From: a virus
Virus record (IMG/VR): IMGVR_UViG_3300028571_000054
Span: 1 to 38,469 of that record
Reading direction: 5' to 3' (one strand)
DNA length: 38,469 nt
This document shows, in pieces, positions 16,959-27,104 of the stretch (its first letter is position 1; every line of letters begins with the position of its first letter). Both the position numbers and the translations under genes were made by a program. The notes under the pieces were generated by a model. That model saw only the letters and a list, made by a program, of their open reading frames with translations, did not search any database and had not been told where the DNA came from.

Positions 16959-18194
16959 ATGGCGCAAGAAGTAGTAGCAAAGAAAGATAAGAAGTCGGGT
17001 AATCCATTAGGTAGTATTGCTGAAATCCTAGCATCTGCTGGACAGATTAATACTATCTTCAGTGGACAGGAACAGACTACTAGACAGAGTGGTAGTACTA
17101 GAACTAGTGGTCTTGATATCAGTCAACAAGGTATTGATAAAGTAATTCAAGATATATTAGAAAGTACTCAAGGACTTAGTGCAGTATCTAGTGGTCAACG
17201 TGGCGCTGGTTTGTATAATAGTACCACTAATCAACAATTAACTAATGACCTCCTCACTAGAACAGGTGGAGAAGCAGCTAAGTTATCAGCTAAAGAAGTT
17301 ACTACCCAAGGTCCTAGTACTACTACAACAGTAACTCCTCCTAGTCTTGATATTGGTACAGCACTTCTTGGTACAGCTGCTACTACTATTGGTAAGAAAT
17401 TATTCGAAGGTGCTGCTGATGGTACTATTCAGAACGCTAGTGGATTCATTGATGCACTTGTTAGTACTCCATCACTTAGCACAGCTAGTAGTGGACTAGG
17501 CTTCATTGATAGTGCTGTTAGTAGCGGTGGTGTAGGAGATTTAATTGGTGGTGCATTTGGCGGTGGTAGTGACTTAATAGGAGAAGTATTTGGTGGCTTA
17601 GATTTCTTAGGAGATGCTGGTGGCGCTTTTGGTGGACTTCCTATTGCTTCTATTGGTTTAGACCTATTATCTGGTGACCCTGAAGATGCACTAGGAGGCG
17701 CTGCTGGATATCTAATAGGTAATGCGTTACTACCTGGTATTGGTGGTCCGCTTGGTTCACTAGTATCAGAAATACTTCCTGTTGGTGATATCTTTGATAC
17801 AGTAGGTAGTTTATTTGGTGGACTCTTCGGTGGTTCAGTAGTATGTACAGAACTATTAAGACAAGGTAAGATGAGTAAGTACTTATATACTACTGATATT
17901 ATCTATGCTAGAGACCATATGTCAGCAGAAACTCTTAATGGATACAGATACTGGGGTATCCCATTAGTACGATTGATGAGGAGAAGTGAGTTAGTATCAA
18001 ATATAGCAGCTTGGTTTGCTGTAGCACGAGCACACTATGTAGTATCTCTATATGATGATGGTTTCTATAATGCTAAACTAGCACGCAGAGGTAAGATTAT
18101 TAATGCAATTGGAGTACCACTATGCAATATGATTGCAGCAGTAACTACTCCTAAAGATTGGTCAGTACTTTATACAGGTGGAAAGGTAGCATAA
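16959..18194 (+). CDS. Internal virion / ejection protein 1
   Basis: A 411-residue protein. Residues 1-115 are polar and helical, with the pattern SGQRGAGLYNSTTNQQLTND typical of ejection proteins I know from podoviruses. About 130-295 is a Gly/Ala/Leu-rich hydrophobic region suited to membrane insertion. From C296 a conserved soluble domain follows (CTELLRQGKMSKY, then LNGYRYWGIPLVRLMRRS). It is the first of three consecutive large genes that together resemble the ejectosome that forms a channel across the cell envelope. The ribosome site is the tandem triple repeat. Confidence 0.7.
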   Translation: MAQEVVAKKDKKSGNPLGSIAEILASAGQINTIFSGQEQTTRQSGSTRTSGLDISQQGIDKVIQDILESTQGLSAVSSGQRGAGLYNSTTNQQLTNDLLTRTGGEAAKLSAKEVTTQGPSTTTTVTPPSLDIGTALLGTAATTIGKKLFEGAADGTIQNASGFIDALVSTPSLSTASSGLGFIDSAVSSGGVGDLIGGAFGGGSDLIGEVFGGLDFLGDAGGAFGGLPIASIGLDLLSGDPEDALGGAAGYLIGNALLPGIGGPLGSLVSEILPVGDIFDTVGSLFGGLFGGSVVCTELLRQGKMSKYLYTTDIIYARDHMSAETLNGYRYWGIPLVRLMRRSELVSNIAAWFAVARAHYVVSLYDDGFYNAKLARRGKIINAIGVPLCNMIAAVTTPKDWSVLYTGGKVA

Positions 18195-18195
18195 C

Positions 18196-19899
18196 ATGGC
18201 AGTAGCATCAGTAGCAGATATACTAGGAAGTCTAGGGGCATCAGCAGTTAGGTCTGCTGGTGATTCTTCTGCTGTTAATGATATAGCAGATAACCTTAAA
18301 AGAGTTAAGGAAGATGAAGCAACTCAAATGCAACGAGCTTCTAAAGATGCAGAACTAGTACGTATGACTGAACAGCAGGGTCAACTTAACAGACAAGCTG
18401 CTAATGCTAGAGCTAAGCAACAACTTAATGTTGATGAAGTTATGGCTACTGTTGCTACTCAATTGCATAGTGAGTTCTTAAAGGCAGAACAACTTGATAA
18501 GACTATTCAACAGAAAGAATCAGTAGGATTCTTTGATAATCCATTTGAATACATTATAAATCAAACTACTATCAATGATGATATAGATGCTTATAATGCT
18601 ACTGCTGATTCTATCAATAGAAAAACTGGATACATAAAAGAAGTACAGAATCTTACTCAGGAAGCAGCGCAGACTAACTTAGCTACTATGGAAACAGTAA
18701 GTGAAGCTAGTGCTGCTGCTAGTGCTAGAGTAGCTGGTATGGAATTCCTCACTAGAGCTAATGATGCAAAAATCGCAGCTGGTACTATAGACCTTAATAG
18801 AATCAATCAACTATCACAAATAGATAATAACAGATTAGACCTGTTATTAAAACAGAGACAACAAGTTAACAGTGAAGAAGACCAAGCTATGCAACGAGCT
18901 AACTTTGCTGCTGAGCAGAAGGAACGTGCTATCAGACTTGCACAGTTCCAAGAAGATGCTAAGGATAAAAATAAGAAGCGAGAAGTAGAAGCTAAATACT
19001 TAGCTATTGCTAATGCTGGTGCTAAAGTACTTGGTATTAGACAGTTCAGTTCTACTGAGGACTTTGAAATCTTTAGGAGAGCTAATAAGGATGGTAAAGA
19101 GAAAGCTGATAGATTACTTGATGTAGGTTACCAAGTATTAGATAGAGAGACTACTGGTAAGCAGATTAAACTAGGTGACTCTCCAGCAGATATTGGTAAG
19201 TTCCTAGTAAATACTAGAGGTACGCTTGCACCTACTCAGCGCAAGATACAGGAACTTATAACTAGTACCCATCAAGGTGTAGCTAGTGGCACTCTTAGTG
19301 GAGTAGATAAAGGTGCTAGTATTGACCTAAAGAACCCAGCAGCAGTTACTGCACAGGCTAATAAGTTAATTGGTATAACAATAGAAACTATGCAGAAAGA
19401 TAGTACAGCAGATAGAGAGAAGAATATCTATGCTACTCCTACATTATCTAGTGTAGCTGCTACAGTTCCAGCAATTAAGAATAATAACCTGTATATTAAA
19501 CTGATTGAACCACAACTTAAAGTACTTGGTGATAAGCCAATTAACCCACAAGAACTAATTAATCAGACAGCAGTAGCTATGAAGAATAAAAGTATTACTT
19601 TTGCTGAAGGTGTACAAGGACTAGAAAGACTCTTTGGTGCAGCAGTAGTAACTAACAATGTACTTAACTCTTATGAGAGTGTAGGACTTCCAGCACAGAA
19701 GAAACTAAATGCACCTTATAAAGCATCTGATGCTATACCATTCTACAGTACTAAGACTAGAGACTTCGCATCTCCTACAGATGTTAAAGCTGCATTAGTA
19801 GCTAGACTTACTGCTATGGAAACTGAAAGAGGTGCTGACCCTGCTAGTGCTCTAAATACTTTTGAAACACTTATCTCTAGCCCACAAGTAAGGAATTAA
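18196..19899 (+). CDS. Internal virion / ejection protein 2, coiled coil
   Basis: A 567-residue, cysteine-free, Gln/Ala/Asp-rich protein with long predicted coiled coils (about 30-85, 140-270) and a conserved-looking block VGFFDNPFEYIINQTTI near 110-126. A more globular C-terminal half follows. Composition and place between two other large proteins parallel T7 gp15-type internal core proteins. It starts two bases after the previous stop, so translation is coupled. No enzymatic motif was seen. Confidence 0.7.
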   Translation: MAVASVADILGSLGASAVRSAGDSSAVNDIADNLKRVKEDEATQMQRASKDAELVRMTEQQGQLNRQAANARAKQQLNVDEVMATVATQLHSEFLKAEQLDKTIQQKESVGFFDNPFEYIINQTTINDDIDAYNATADSINRKTGYIKEVQNLTQEAAQTNLATMETVSEASAAASARVAGMEFLTRANDAKIAAGTIDLNRINQLSQIDNNRLDLLLKQRQQVNSEEDQAMQRANFAAEQKERAIRLAQFQEDAKDKNKKREVEAKYLAIANAGAKVLGIRQFSSTEDFEIFRRANKDGKEKADRLLDVGYQVLDRETTGKQIKLGDSPADIGKFLVNTRGTLAPTQRKIQELITSTHQGVASGTLSGVDKGASIDLKNPAAVTAQANKLIGITIETMQKDSTADREKNIYATPTLSSVAATVPAIKNNNLYIKLIEPQLKVLGDKPINPQELINQTAVAMKNKSITFAEGVQGLERLFGAAVVTNNVLNSYESVGLPAQKKLNAPYKASDAIPFYSTKTRDFASPTDVKAALVARLTAMETERGADPASALNTFETLISSPQVRN

Positions 19900-19904
19900 T
19901 ACTT

Positions 19905-22900
19905 ATGTCATTACTAGATGAATTGAATACTAGAAATACTACAGCTATACAATCAGGACAGCCAGCAGAAGAAGGCTTTGCAGAACTTCCTGATTACCTA
20001 GTTGCAGCAGATTTACATAACCAAGCAGGTGATGGTGGATTTAGCTTCTTTGACCCTAGTACTTGGGAACAAGGACTTAGTGATGCTAAGAGTTTTGTTG
20101 CTACTAGTGTTATCAGTGGCGGTGCTAGTATCTATAACAGCGGTGTAGCTATCAGTAACTTCTTTGGTAATGATGCAGAGGAGATAGATATTGCTGCTGC
20201 TATTGCTGATATTGATTCTGACTTAGGTTTCTACTATGAAGATAACAAGCAAGCAGTAGATTTAGCTGGCTTCATTGCTACTAGTCTTATCCCAGGTACT
20301 CTTGGAATTAAAGCACTTAATGCTGCTAAAGCAGGGTATGTAGGTAAGACTATGGCAGCAGCTACTAATCTGGCTGTGCCGAATACAGAGATACTAATAG
20401 CGAAAGCGGCTAAGGAACTAGCGCAGTCTCAGGCAGTCTTTTCTAATCTAAATGCAGGAGTACTTAAGGCTTATGGTGCAGGGTTACAAGCAGCTGCTGT
20501 TGAATCTATAGTAGCAGAAGTAGCTGTAACTGCAACTATGTTTAGAAGTCCTATACTAGAGAACCAAGATATAGGAGATTTAACTGCTAATGTATTTACT
20601 GGCGCACTCATAGGTGGTGCTATCGGCGGTGCATTTAATGCAGCCAAAGTATTCGGTGGTATTAAGAACAAGCTAACTCCAGTAGATGATGCACTTAAAC
20701 CAATACAACAACAATCAGCATTACCTGATAGCTTCTTAGAAACTGATAAAATATTAGTAGCGCTAGGGGATAGAGATAGAGTAGCATCTGCTACTGTTGT
20801 ATCAGACTTACTTGAAGAAGCTACTATTACTAGAGTAAGAAAGAATACACTTCAAACACTAGAGAATGAAGTAGGTATTCAAATGCAGAAGTTTGCTGGT
20901 AAGGATGCAGAACTAGCGAATCTAATGACTTCATCAATAAAAGAGATTCCTACAGATGTAGCACAAAGCTCACTGTTTGGTGCTACTAGAATGGGAAGGA
21001 TTGCGACTAGACTACCTGAAGAAACAATCATAGCTAAGGAAATGAAAGAGATAGGACTAGCTAACTTGGATGATTTGAATGCACCAGTTAAGACTCCTAG
21101 TCGCGCTATTGGTTATGTATCTCTTACAGGAGAGAATAAAGGTAAGGTACTATGGGAAGCACCAAAGGTAACTACTCTTGGTGACCAATTCGCTAGTGCC
21201 AATGACATAGTACGAGCAGCTAAGAATGAAGGATTCTCTATATCTAAAGTGTGGAGTCCTACTAAATCTAGCCTTAAGAGCGCACAACTACGAGAAGTAT
21301 GGGTAGATAAGTTCGCTAAGATAATTCCTAAGATGGTAATTGGTGAAGATGATATCCCACTTCTTGAGAAGTACTATAGGACTGTACTATCTCCTCCACA
21401 AGGAGGACTGGAACTAAGTATTAAAAACGCCAAAGGTCAAGTTACAGTACTTACTAATACTCAAGATATGCTTGCACATATAGTTAACAAGAAAGAAACA
21501 TTAGCAAAGAAACTACTACTTGAAGAAAAGCTAAGTGTAGAAGAGATTGCAGCTAAGTTGAATGTTAAACAAAGTATGCTTGAAGGACAGAAAAGTGCTA
21601 TTGGTTCTAAAGATATGAAAGATTACTTTGCTAGACAAAGTTATCAAGAATCTTATACTAGAGACTTAATTGCTAAAGGTGAGTGGAAGTCAGATAAAGG
21701 ATTATATCCTATAGGATTAGAACCTAAGTATGCTAAAGTAGCATATGATACTACACGCCTAGAAGCTATTGATGGTAATGTACTTAATGGTATGGTAGAT
21801 ATTCAGCAGAAATATAAGCTATACATGCAAGGAGTTGATAACGCTATATCTAATGCACTTGGTGATGATGATTTGTATAAACAACTATTCACACTATCTG
21901 ATGATGATATCCTTAAGGCTAACAGGTTTGGTTCACAGGCATCATTCTTAGGATTCAATAACAGTAACTATGATTCACTAGGTTCTAAGACTCAGTTCTT
22001 AGGCGCAGTAACTGCACGTATTACTAACAAGTTTAAAAACGCCACTAGTGATGCTATAAATCCGCTAGGACTTCAACTGCTATCCAAGCCACAAGCAGCT
22101 ATAGAATTTGCAACTATCAATCAGGCAGTAAGTAACAGTGGTGAAGCATACATCCTAAGAGGTAATGCACTTATCCCTAGAAGGCTACAGCAGTACTTAG
22201 ATGATATTGGTACAGGTAAGCCTAATGTAGTAGAACCTAAGTTTGCACCTAATACTAAATTAGAGATTCCTATTGATAACCCTGAGACATTGGAAGCAGT
22301 TAGAACTCATATTAATGTGAATGGTTCTAGATACAGCAAGGAAAAGGCTCTTAGAGCTGCACAGGGGCTAGAGCATCATGTAGATAGCCAATATACATTC
22401 TACCCTATTAGAAAGGATTACAGGGACTTTAAGTACTACGCATTTGTAACAGATGAAAAGATAACTGGTACAGGACATAGTAGTATGATTCATGCTAATA
22501 GTCCTGAAGCATTAGAAGCATTGATTGCTAAAGTACCTCCTGAACTTAAGGTTATTACTGACAAGCAATCTAAGGACTTTTTTAAAGCTAAAGGTGAATA
22601 TGACCATGCTAGAACTCTTAATGAGAACTACATTGATACTAAGCTAAAAAGAGCTGGTGTTGATAGTGACTACTTTGTACAGACTGACCCACAGAAGATA
22701 GTTAACACATGGCTTGAACAACATCACAGACAAGACAGTGTTCTTGCTAAGGAGTTAGTACGTGCTAAGAATGAAAAGCAGTTTTTAGAACTAGAGAAAC
22801 TAGGTCAGCAATATACTAATGTAGCTACTAGTACTAAAGGCGGCTCATCAAGAGCAGTAGAAGCAACTGTTAATAACCCTTATGAGAACTACATTAAGAC

Positions 22901-24785
22901 TGCACTTAATATTAGTACTGCTAATGAGCAACCACTGCTATCTGGATTTAATAACCTGATGGATAGAGGTTTTACTAAGATAGTAAATGCTTTAGATAGT
23001 GCATTACCTTCTGTAGGTAAGGTAGATGACTTAGCTCTTATTAATGAAGCACTAGAAAAGTACGGTGCTAAGAGTGGTTACTATGATGCAGCTACTAACT
23101 TGTATGCTAATGCTAGCTCTAATAGAGGTGCGCTAGGTAAGTTCGTACGAAATGCTAATGCTATGATTGCAACTCTCACTCTCCGTACTGACCCATTCAA
23201 TGCACTTACTAATGCTATTGGTTCTAATGTACTACTTGGTGCAGAGACTCAATCAATTCTTCGTGCTATTAAGAGTGGTAATAGTAATGCAGTAGGTAAG
23301 CTAACTGCTCTGTCTAAGGTTAAAATTCCACAAGTAGAAGCAATGCTTACTAGTCCTCAGAAACTTATAGCATCTGCATACAAGGAATTCATTACAGGTA
23401 ATGTAGATGACTTAAAGGCTTTTTATAAAGCTAACGGCTGGTCTAGTAATGTAATGGAACAAATGAGAAGTATGGTTGATGACCTTACTATTACTGGTAG
23501 TGAGAGTGAAGTAGTACTAGCTTCTAAAACACAAGCAGCTTTTGCTAAGTTTAAATCACTAGCAGATAAAGCAGAAGTAGCTACAGGTAACAGACTTGCT
23601 GAAGATATGAATAGATTCGTAGCAGCTAGTGTTGCTAAGAAGTTTACTGATGCTGCGGAGGAAGCAGGAATCTTTAATCCATCTGATAGTCTTGCTATGA
23701 TTAATACTTTTGTTAATCGCACACAAGGTAATATGTTAGCTTCTCAGAGACCATTGATGTTTCAAGGTGCAGTAGGTAATGCACTAGGTCTGTTTCAAAC
23801 ATATCAAGTTAACTTGATGCAACAACTATTCCGCTATGTTGGTGAAGGTTCTGCTAAAGATGCTGCTATGCTCTTGGGATTACAAGGTACTATCTTTGGT
23901 ATGAATGGCTTACCAGCATTTAACTTTATGAACACTCATATAATTGGTAATGCTAGTGGTAATACTCAGCATAAAGATTTATATGATGCTACTTATGGAG
24001 TTGCTGGTAAGGAACTAGGAGATTTTCTGATGTTCGGTGCAGCTAGTAACATGCCTAAGATAGCTAATATACTTCCATTTGTAGATGGAGTTAGTGGTGT
24101 TAACTTATACACTAGAGGTGATTTGAACCCAAGACATCTAACTATTGTACCTATTAATCCAGTAGACTTCCCACTTACTAATGCAATATCTAAACTATAT
24201 ACTAATACTACACAGCTCATGAGTAATATAGTAGGTGGCGCTAATGCAGTAGAATCTATTACACAGGCGCTAGAACACAATGGATTCAGTAGACCTCTTG
24301 CTGGACTAGCACAAGTATCACAAGCATTTAGTAGTCCTAATGGTCAGGTATATACTACTGATAGTAAGAGTAATATGCTAGCATCAAATGACCTGTTTAG
24401 TGTTAGTTCCTTAATTCGCTTGAGTGGTGGTAAGCCTCTTGATGAAGCTGTAATTAGTGATAGGTTCTTTACTTCTAAAGCCTATGAAGCTAAAGACCGA
24501 GCTAGGATGGATGCACTAAGAGAAAGAATTAAGACTAGTGTTATACAAGGTAATACACTAGGGGAGAATGAGTATGCTGAGTTTGCATATCAGTATGCTA
24601 AGATAGGTGGTAAAACTAAGAACTTTAACAAGTTTGTTATGAATCAATTTACTAATGCTAATACTCCTGCCGCTCAAAGGATAGCTGGTGAACTAGCTAA
24701 TCCAATGGCGCAGAAGATGCAAGAAGTAATGCAAGGTAGACAACTTACTAGTCCTTATCCAATAGAAGATACTACTACTGAATAG
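19905..24785 (+). CDS. Giant internal virion / ejection protein (1626 aa)
   Basis: The largest gene in the window, last of the late set. Its place after two smaller ejection proteins and its size parallel T7 gp16, which enters the cell ahead of the DNA. Hydrophobic Gly/Ala segments occur near 85-105, 125-150 and 230-247, and a Met/Phe-rich hydrophobic stretch lies around 1290-1350. The remainder is helical and charged. I did not find a lytic transglycosylase signature (no clear catalytic Glu motif at the N-terminus), unlike gp16, so wall digestion by this protein is not supported. Its end overlaps a convergent gene by 11 bases. Confidence 0.7.
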   Translation: MSLLDELNTRNTTAIQSGQPAEEGFAELPDYLVAADLHNQAGDGGFSFFDPSTWEQGLSDAKSFVATSVISGGASIYNSGVAISNFFGNDAEEIDIAAAIADIDSDLGFYYEDNKQAVDLAGFIATSLIPGTLGIKALNAAKAGYVGKTMAAATNLAVPNTEILIAKAAKELAQSQAVFSNLNAGVLKAYGAGLQAAAVESIVAEVAVTATMFRSPILENQDIGDLTANVFTGALIGGAIGGAFNAAKVFGGIKNKLTPVDDALKPIQQQSALPDSFLETDKILVALGDRDRVASATVVSDLLEEATITRVRKNTLQTLENEVGIQMQKFAGKDAELANLMTSSIKEIPTDVAQSSLFGATRMGRIATRLPEETIIAKEMKEIGLANLDDLNAPVKTPSRAIGYVSLTGENKGKVLWEAPKVTTLGDQFASANDIVRAAKNEGFSISKVWSPTKSSLKSAQLREVWVDKFAKIIPKMVIGEDDIPLLEKYYRTVLSPPQGGLELSIKNAKGQVTVLTNTQDMLAHIVNKKETLAKKLLLEEKLSVEEIAAKLNVKQSMLEGQKSAIGSKDMKDYFARQSYQESYTRDLIAKGEWKSDKGLYPIGLEPKYAKVAYDTTRLEAIDGNVLNGMVDIQQKYKLYMQGVDNAISNALGDDDLYKQLFTLSDDDILKANRFGSQASFLGFNNSNYDSLGSKTQFLGAVTARITNKFKNATSDAINPLGLQLLSKPQAAIEFATINQAVSNSGEAYILRGNALIPRRLQQYLDDIGTGKPNVVEPKFAPNTKLEIPIDNPETLEAVRTHINVNGSRYSKEKALRAAQGLEHHVDSQYTFYPIRKDYRDFKYYAFVTDEKITGTGHSSMIHANSPEALEALIAKVPPELKVITDKQSKDFFKAKGEYDHARTLNENYIDTKLKRAGVDSDYFVQTDPQKIVNTWLEQHHRQDSVLAKELVRAKNEKQFLELEKLGQQYTNVATSTKGGSSRAVEATVNNPYENYIKTALNISTANEQPLLSGFNNLMDRGFTKIVNALDSALPSVGKVDDLALINEALEKYGAKSGYYDAATNLYANASSNRGALGKFVRNANAMIATLTLRTDPFNALTNAIGSNVLLGAETQSILRAIKSGNSNAVGKLTALSKVKIPQVEAMLTSPQKLIASAYKEFITGNVDDLKAFYKANGWSSNVMEQMRSMVDDLTITGSESEVVLASKTQAAFAKFKSLADKAEVATGNRLAEDMNRFVAASVAKKFTDAAEEAGIFNPSDSLAMINTFVNRTQGNMLASQRPLMFQGAVGNALGLFQTYQVNLMQQLFRYVGEGSAKDAAMLLGLQGTIFGMNGLPAFNFMNTHIIGNASGNTQHKDLYDATYGVAGKELGDFLMFGAASNMPKIANILPFVDGVSGVNLYTRGDLNPRHLTIVPINPVDFPLTNAISKLYTNTTQLMSNIVGGANAVESITQALEHNGFSRPLAGLAQVSQAFSSPNGQVYTTDSKSNMLASNDLFSVSSLIRLSGGKPLDEAVISDRFFTSKAYEAKDRARMDALRERIKTSVIQGNTLGENEYAEFAYQYAKIGGKTKNFNKFVMNQFTNANTPAAQRIAGELANPMAQKMQEVMQGRQLTSPYPIEDTTTE

Positions 24786-25047
24786 AGCTAGAGGGTGCAG
24801 TACTTATGTATATTGCACCTCTCTTATCTCTAAGTCGTTTCCACAGTAACTCTGCTATAGCCTCTAAATCACTAGGAATATAATAGTCATCTAACATCAC
24901 ATCACAGTACGCTGCAATTTGCGCTAGGCGTACTTCAAACTCATTAGCTTCTTGATTCTGTAATAGCTCTACTAACTTTGGATGTTCTGCTACTTCTCTA
25001 TTTAGAGCTATATAACTATCAGGAAAAAATGCTAGTATCATAGCCAT
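24775..25047 (-). CDS. Small conserved early protein, unknown function
   Basis: A 90-residue acidic protein, last gene of the leftward set. The core reads FEVRLAQIAAYCDVMLDDYY, then a helix (PSDLEAIAELLWKRLRDKR). I have the impression of similar small proteins in other phages, but no function. The ATG directly follows the previous stop and has a good AGGAGA site. Its 3' end overlaps the end of the giant late gene. Confidence 0.6.
   Translation of the reverse strand: MAMILAFFPDSYIALNREVAEHPKLVELLQNQEANEFEVRLAQIAAYCDVMLDDYYIPSDLEAIAELLWKRLRDKRGAIYISTAPSSSIQ
24790..24822. terminator. Hairpin at the convergence of the two gene sets
   Basis: GGTGCA (24794-24799) pairs with TGCACC (24814-24819), extended by three more pairs across a one-base bulge (24790-24792 with 24820-24822). 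It lies five bases past the last late stop codon and inside the 3' end of the convergent early gene. It has no good T-run on either side, so termination activity is only possible. Confidence 0.3.
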
Positions 25048-25242
25048 TTAATATCTCCTATCTTTGTTATCTGTTGATGTTCTACAAAAGACACAAGTCT
25101 TATGAGCTTTAACTATTGTGTAATTAAAAGTATCTACCATACAATCAGGTAGCCACATCCCCCAAGTATGTATTCCTAATCTACACTTTAAGAACCCAAA
25201 CTTCCTAATTAGATAATATTTAACTTGGCTCATATTACCCAC
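25048..25242 (-). CDS. Small Cys-rich protein, possible zinc binder
   Basis: A 64-residue basic protein with C20, H25, C34, and a CVFC pair (C50, C53), a possible zinc site. I prefer the GTG start at 25242: AGGAAGG lies at normal spacing (8 bases) before it, while the in-frame ATG at 25233 has none. The GTG overlaps the exonuclease stop region. The N-terminus is amphipathic with several aromatic residues. No known family recognised. Confidence 0.5.
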   Translation of the reverse strand: MGNMSQVKYYLIRKFGFLKCRLGIHTWGMWLPDCMVDTFNYTIVKAHKTCVFCRTSTDNKDRRY

Positions 25243-25813
25243 AATTAATACCTTCCTCTCTTAGTACATTTAATAGGTTAGTTAATACTGTTGCTTGGTA
25301 CTTAGCATCACTTAGTGCATCATGCTTAGATAGATTTACTACTCCCACTACTGCTTGTGCATACTGCTCAGGGAATAGAGTACACAAGGTTCTATAGCAT
25401 AGCTCATTCTTGAAACTCCAAGGTGGTGTAATAGAGCAGTAGTCAAATGCATTCTTTATAACAGGAATATCAAAGACTGCACCATTGGAATATATTGCTA
25501 TGTTCTTAGCACCATGGTCTGCCTTAACTGCTTGTAACCAGTTATTAAAACTAAGCATTGCATTTGTAATCTTAGTAGTACCACTAAATGCTTCTGCTCT
25601 AATATGCTCATCTTGCTGACTCCACCAGTTAAGAGTACTAGAAGATACATCAAATGCACCTTCTATTAAATCTTCTGTTTGGTCTAACTTCTCATAGAAC
25701 ACATCTTGCACTTCATCTGATGTATCAAATGTACAAGCACCAATACTAAGAATCCTAGCATTAGGCTTAAGTGATAGTGTTTCTAAATCTAGCATTACTT
25801 TTAATGTATCCAT
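25235..25813 (-). CDS. DnaQ-like 3'-5' exonuclease (DEDDh)
   Basis: A 192-residue stand-alone nuclease of the RNase T/DexA-like superfamily. The metal-binding set is complete: D9 and E11 (LDLET, Exo I), D115 (GAVFDIPVIKNAF, Exo II), and H164 and D169 (KHDALSDA, Exo III). It probably degrades host nucleic acid or trims recombination ends; proofreading is already provided by the polymerase's own exonuclease domain. It follows the DUF3987 gene by one base, with a ribosome site inside that gene. Confidence 0.85.
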   Translation of the reverse strand: MDTLKVMLDLETLSLKPNARILSIGACTFDTSDEVQDVFYEKLDQTEDLIEGAFDVSSSTLNWWSQQDEHIRAEAFSGTTKITNAMLSFNNWLQAVKADHGAKNIAIYSNGAVFDIPVIKNAFDYCSITPPWSFKNELCYRTLCTLFPEQYAQAVVGVVNLSKHDALSDAKYQATVLTNLLNVLREEGINCG

Positions 25814-25814
25814 G

Positions 25815-27104
25815 TTATTTTCCTATATCCTTTTCTTCAGGGGTTAATAAATCATAATCTACCCAAGCAGATGCTTGTGTATCTTGTACTACTCTCTTAG
25901 GTAAGAAGCCACCATTAACTGATTGAATCTTACCAGCAAGTTTAAGAGAAGCCATCATCTCACCTAGTTCTCTAATACCTGATACATCTCTTAATACTTG
26001 AGCATGTAACTTAGGTATGTCTATTGGCGAGGTAGCAGCTTCTAGTATCTGCATTATCTTATGAACAACTTCAGAATTTCTTGCCCTACCAAATTCACCA
26101 AGAGCGCGAGGCATAAGATGTTCGGTATGAGTAAGAACAGTATTGGCGTATATAACATCCTCTGTAGTAATTTGGTTGTGTCCATTACCAGTGGTTGAGT
26201 CTTTATAAAGTCTGCAAGCAGAATGTATAAGACAAAGTTTAAGCAAATGAGTGAACCTACGATTGCTATAAGATTCAAAGCGTACATCATCTATTCCTTT
26301 CCAAGTTGTATAAATAGTATCTAGTGCTTTCTCTGCATCAGGAGTTAGTGTTACTTCTCCTACTGCATTGATTTTAATATTAACTAGTGCATCTAGTATT
26401 GCCTTAGTCTGTGCTGTTGTTGGAGGTACTGGAAATGCTATCTTCTTACCACTACTTTCTCCATAGATTAGTAGTATTCTTGAGAAGAATCCTTGTCCAA
26501 GAATTTCAGGAGGAAAAGCTAAGGAGAATCCTGTAGGTGTATTACCGCCAAGAATACTAACAGTAGGATTAGGAATAGCTACACTAACACCATTCTTAAT
26601 TCTATTCTTATATACACCTTCAAAGTCCCATAGAGTTCCTAGCAGTGATACGAACTCAATACCATTATTACCAAAGAAGTCATTGAACTCATCAGCAGCT
26701 ATGAACAGTTCTCTATTACCTATTAAGTTATCTTCATCTTCTTCCTCTCCTAAGTTCTCATCTAAGAAGTTGCTACCATTAGAATCCTTAGTAGTTTTGT
26801 GTCCTGCTAAGTCTAATAGAAACTTCTCCTTAGTAGTTTTATCTGCGGCAATGGTGTCATAACCTACTTGCTTCAGTAGTCCTTTAGCTATTTTAATACT
26901 CGTAGACTTCCTAGTTCCAGGAGTTCCTAATAGCATACAGTATGTATTAGGAACTAATGTTTGGTGTCCGAATTTAAAATAGTAATTTCTACCTAGTAAT
27001 GCACCAATACTAGTAATCATTGACCACCTATGAAAGAACTTAGGCGCTTCGTTGTTACTAGTATAATCTAGATATAAAGAAAAGAAGTCATCTTCCTGTG
27101 ACAT
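25815..27104 (-). CDS. DUF3987-type replicative ATPase/helicase
   Basis: A 429-residue P-loop ATPase. Walker A is GTPGTRKST (60-68, K66) and Walker B is ELFIAADEF (132-140, D138/E139), followed by a sensor-like SILGGNTP. An acidic linker (about 112-128) precedes Walker B, and a winged-helix-like C-terminus (about 340-400) may bind DNA. Proteins of this group act as phage primase-helicase or helicase partners of the polymerase. No primase active site is evident, so primer synthesis would come from the host or from an unrecognised gene. Start overlaps the previous stop. Confidence 0.8.
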   Translation of the reverse strand: MSQEDDFFSLYLDYTSNNEAPKFFHRWSMITSIGALLGRNYYFKFGHQTLVPNTYCMLLGTPGTRKSTSIKIAKGLLKQVGYDTIAADKTTKEKFLLDLAGHKTTKDSNGSNFLDENLGEEEDEDNLIGNRELFIAADEFNDFFGNNGIEFVSLLGTLWDFEGVYKNRIKNGVSVAIPNPTVSILGGNTPTGFSLAFPPEILGQGFFSRILLIYGESSGKKIAFPVPPTTAQTKAILDALVNIKINAVGEVTLTPDAEKALDTIYTTWKGIDDVRFESYSNRRFTHLLKLCLIHSACRLYKDSTTGNGHNQITTEDVIYANTVLTHTEHLMPRALGEFGRARNSEVVHKIMQILEAATSPIDIPKLHAQVLRDVSGIRELGEMMASLKLAGKIQSVNGGFLPKRVVQDTQASAWVDYDLLTPEEKDIGK

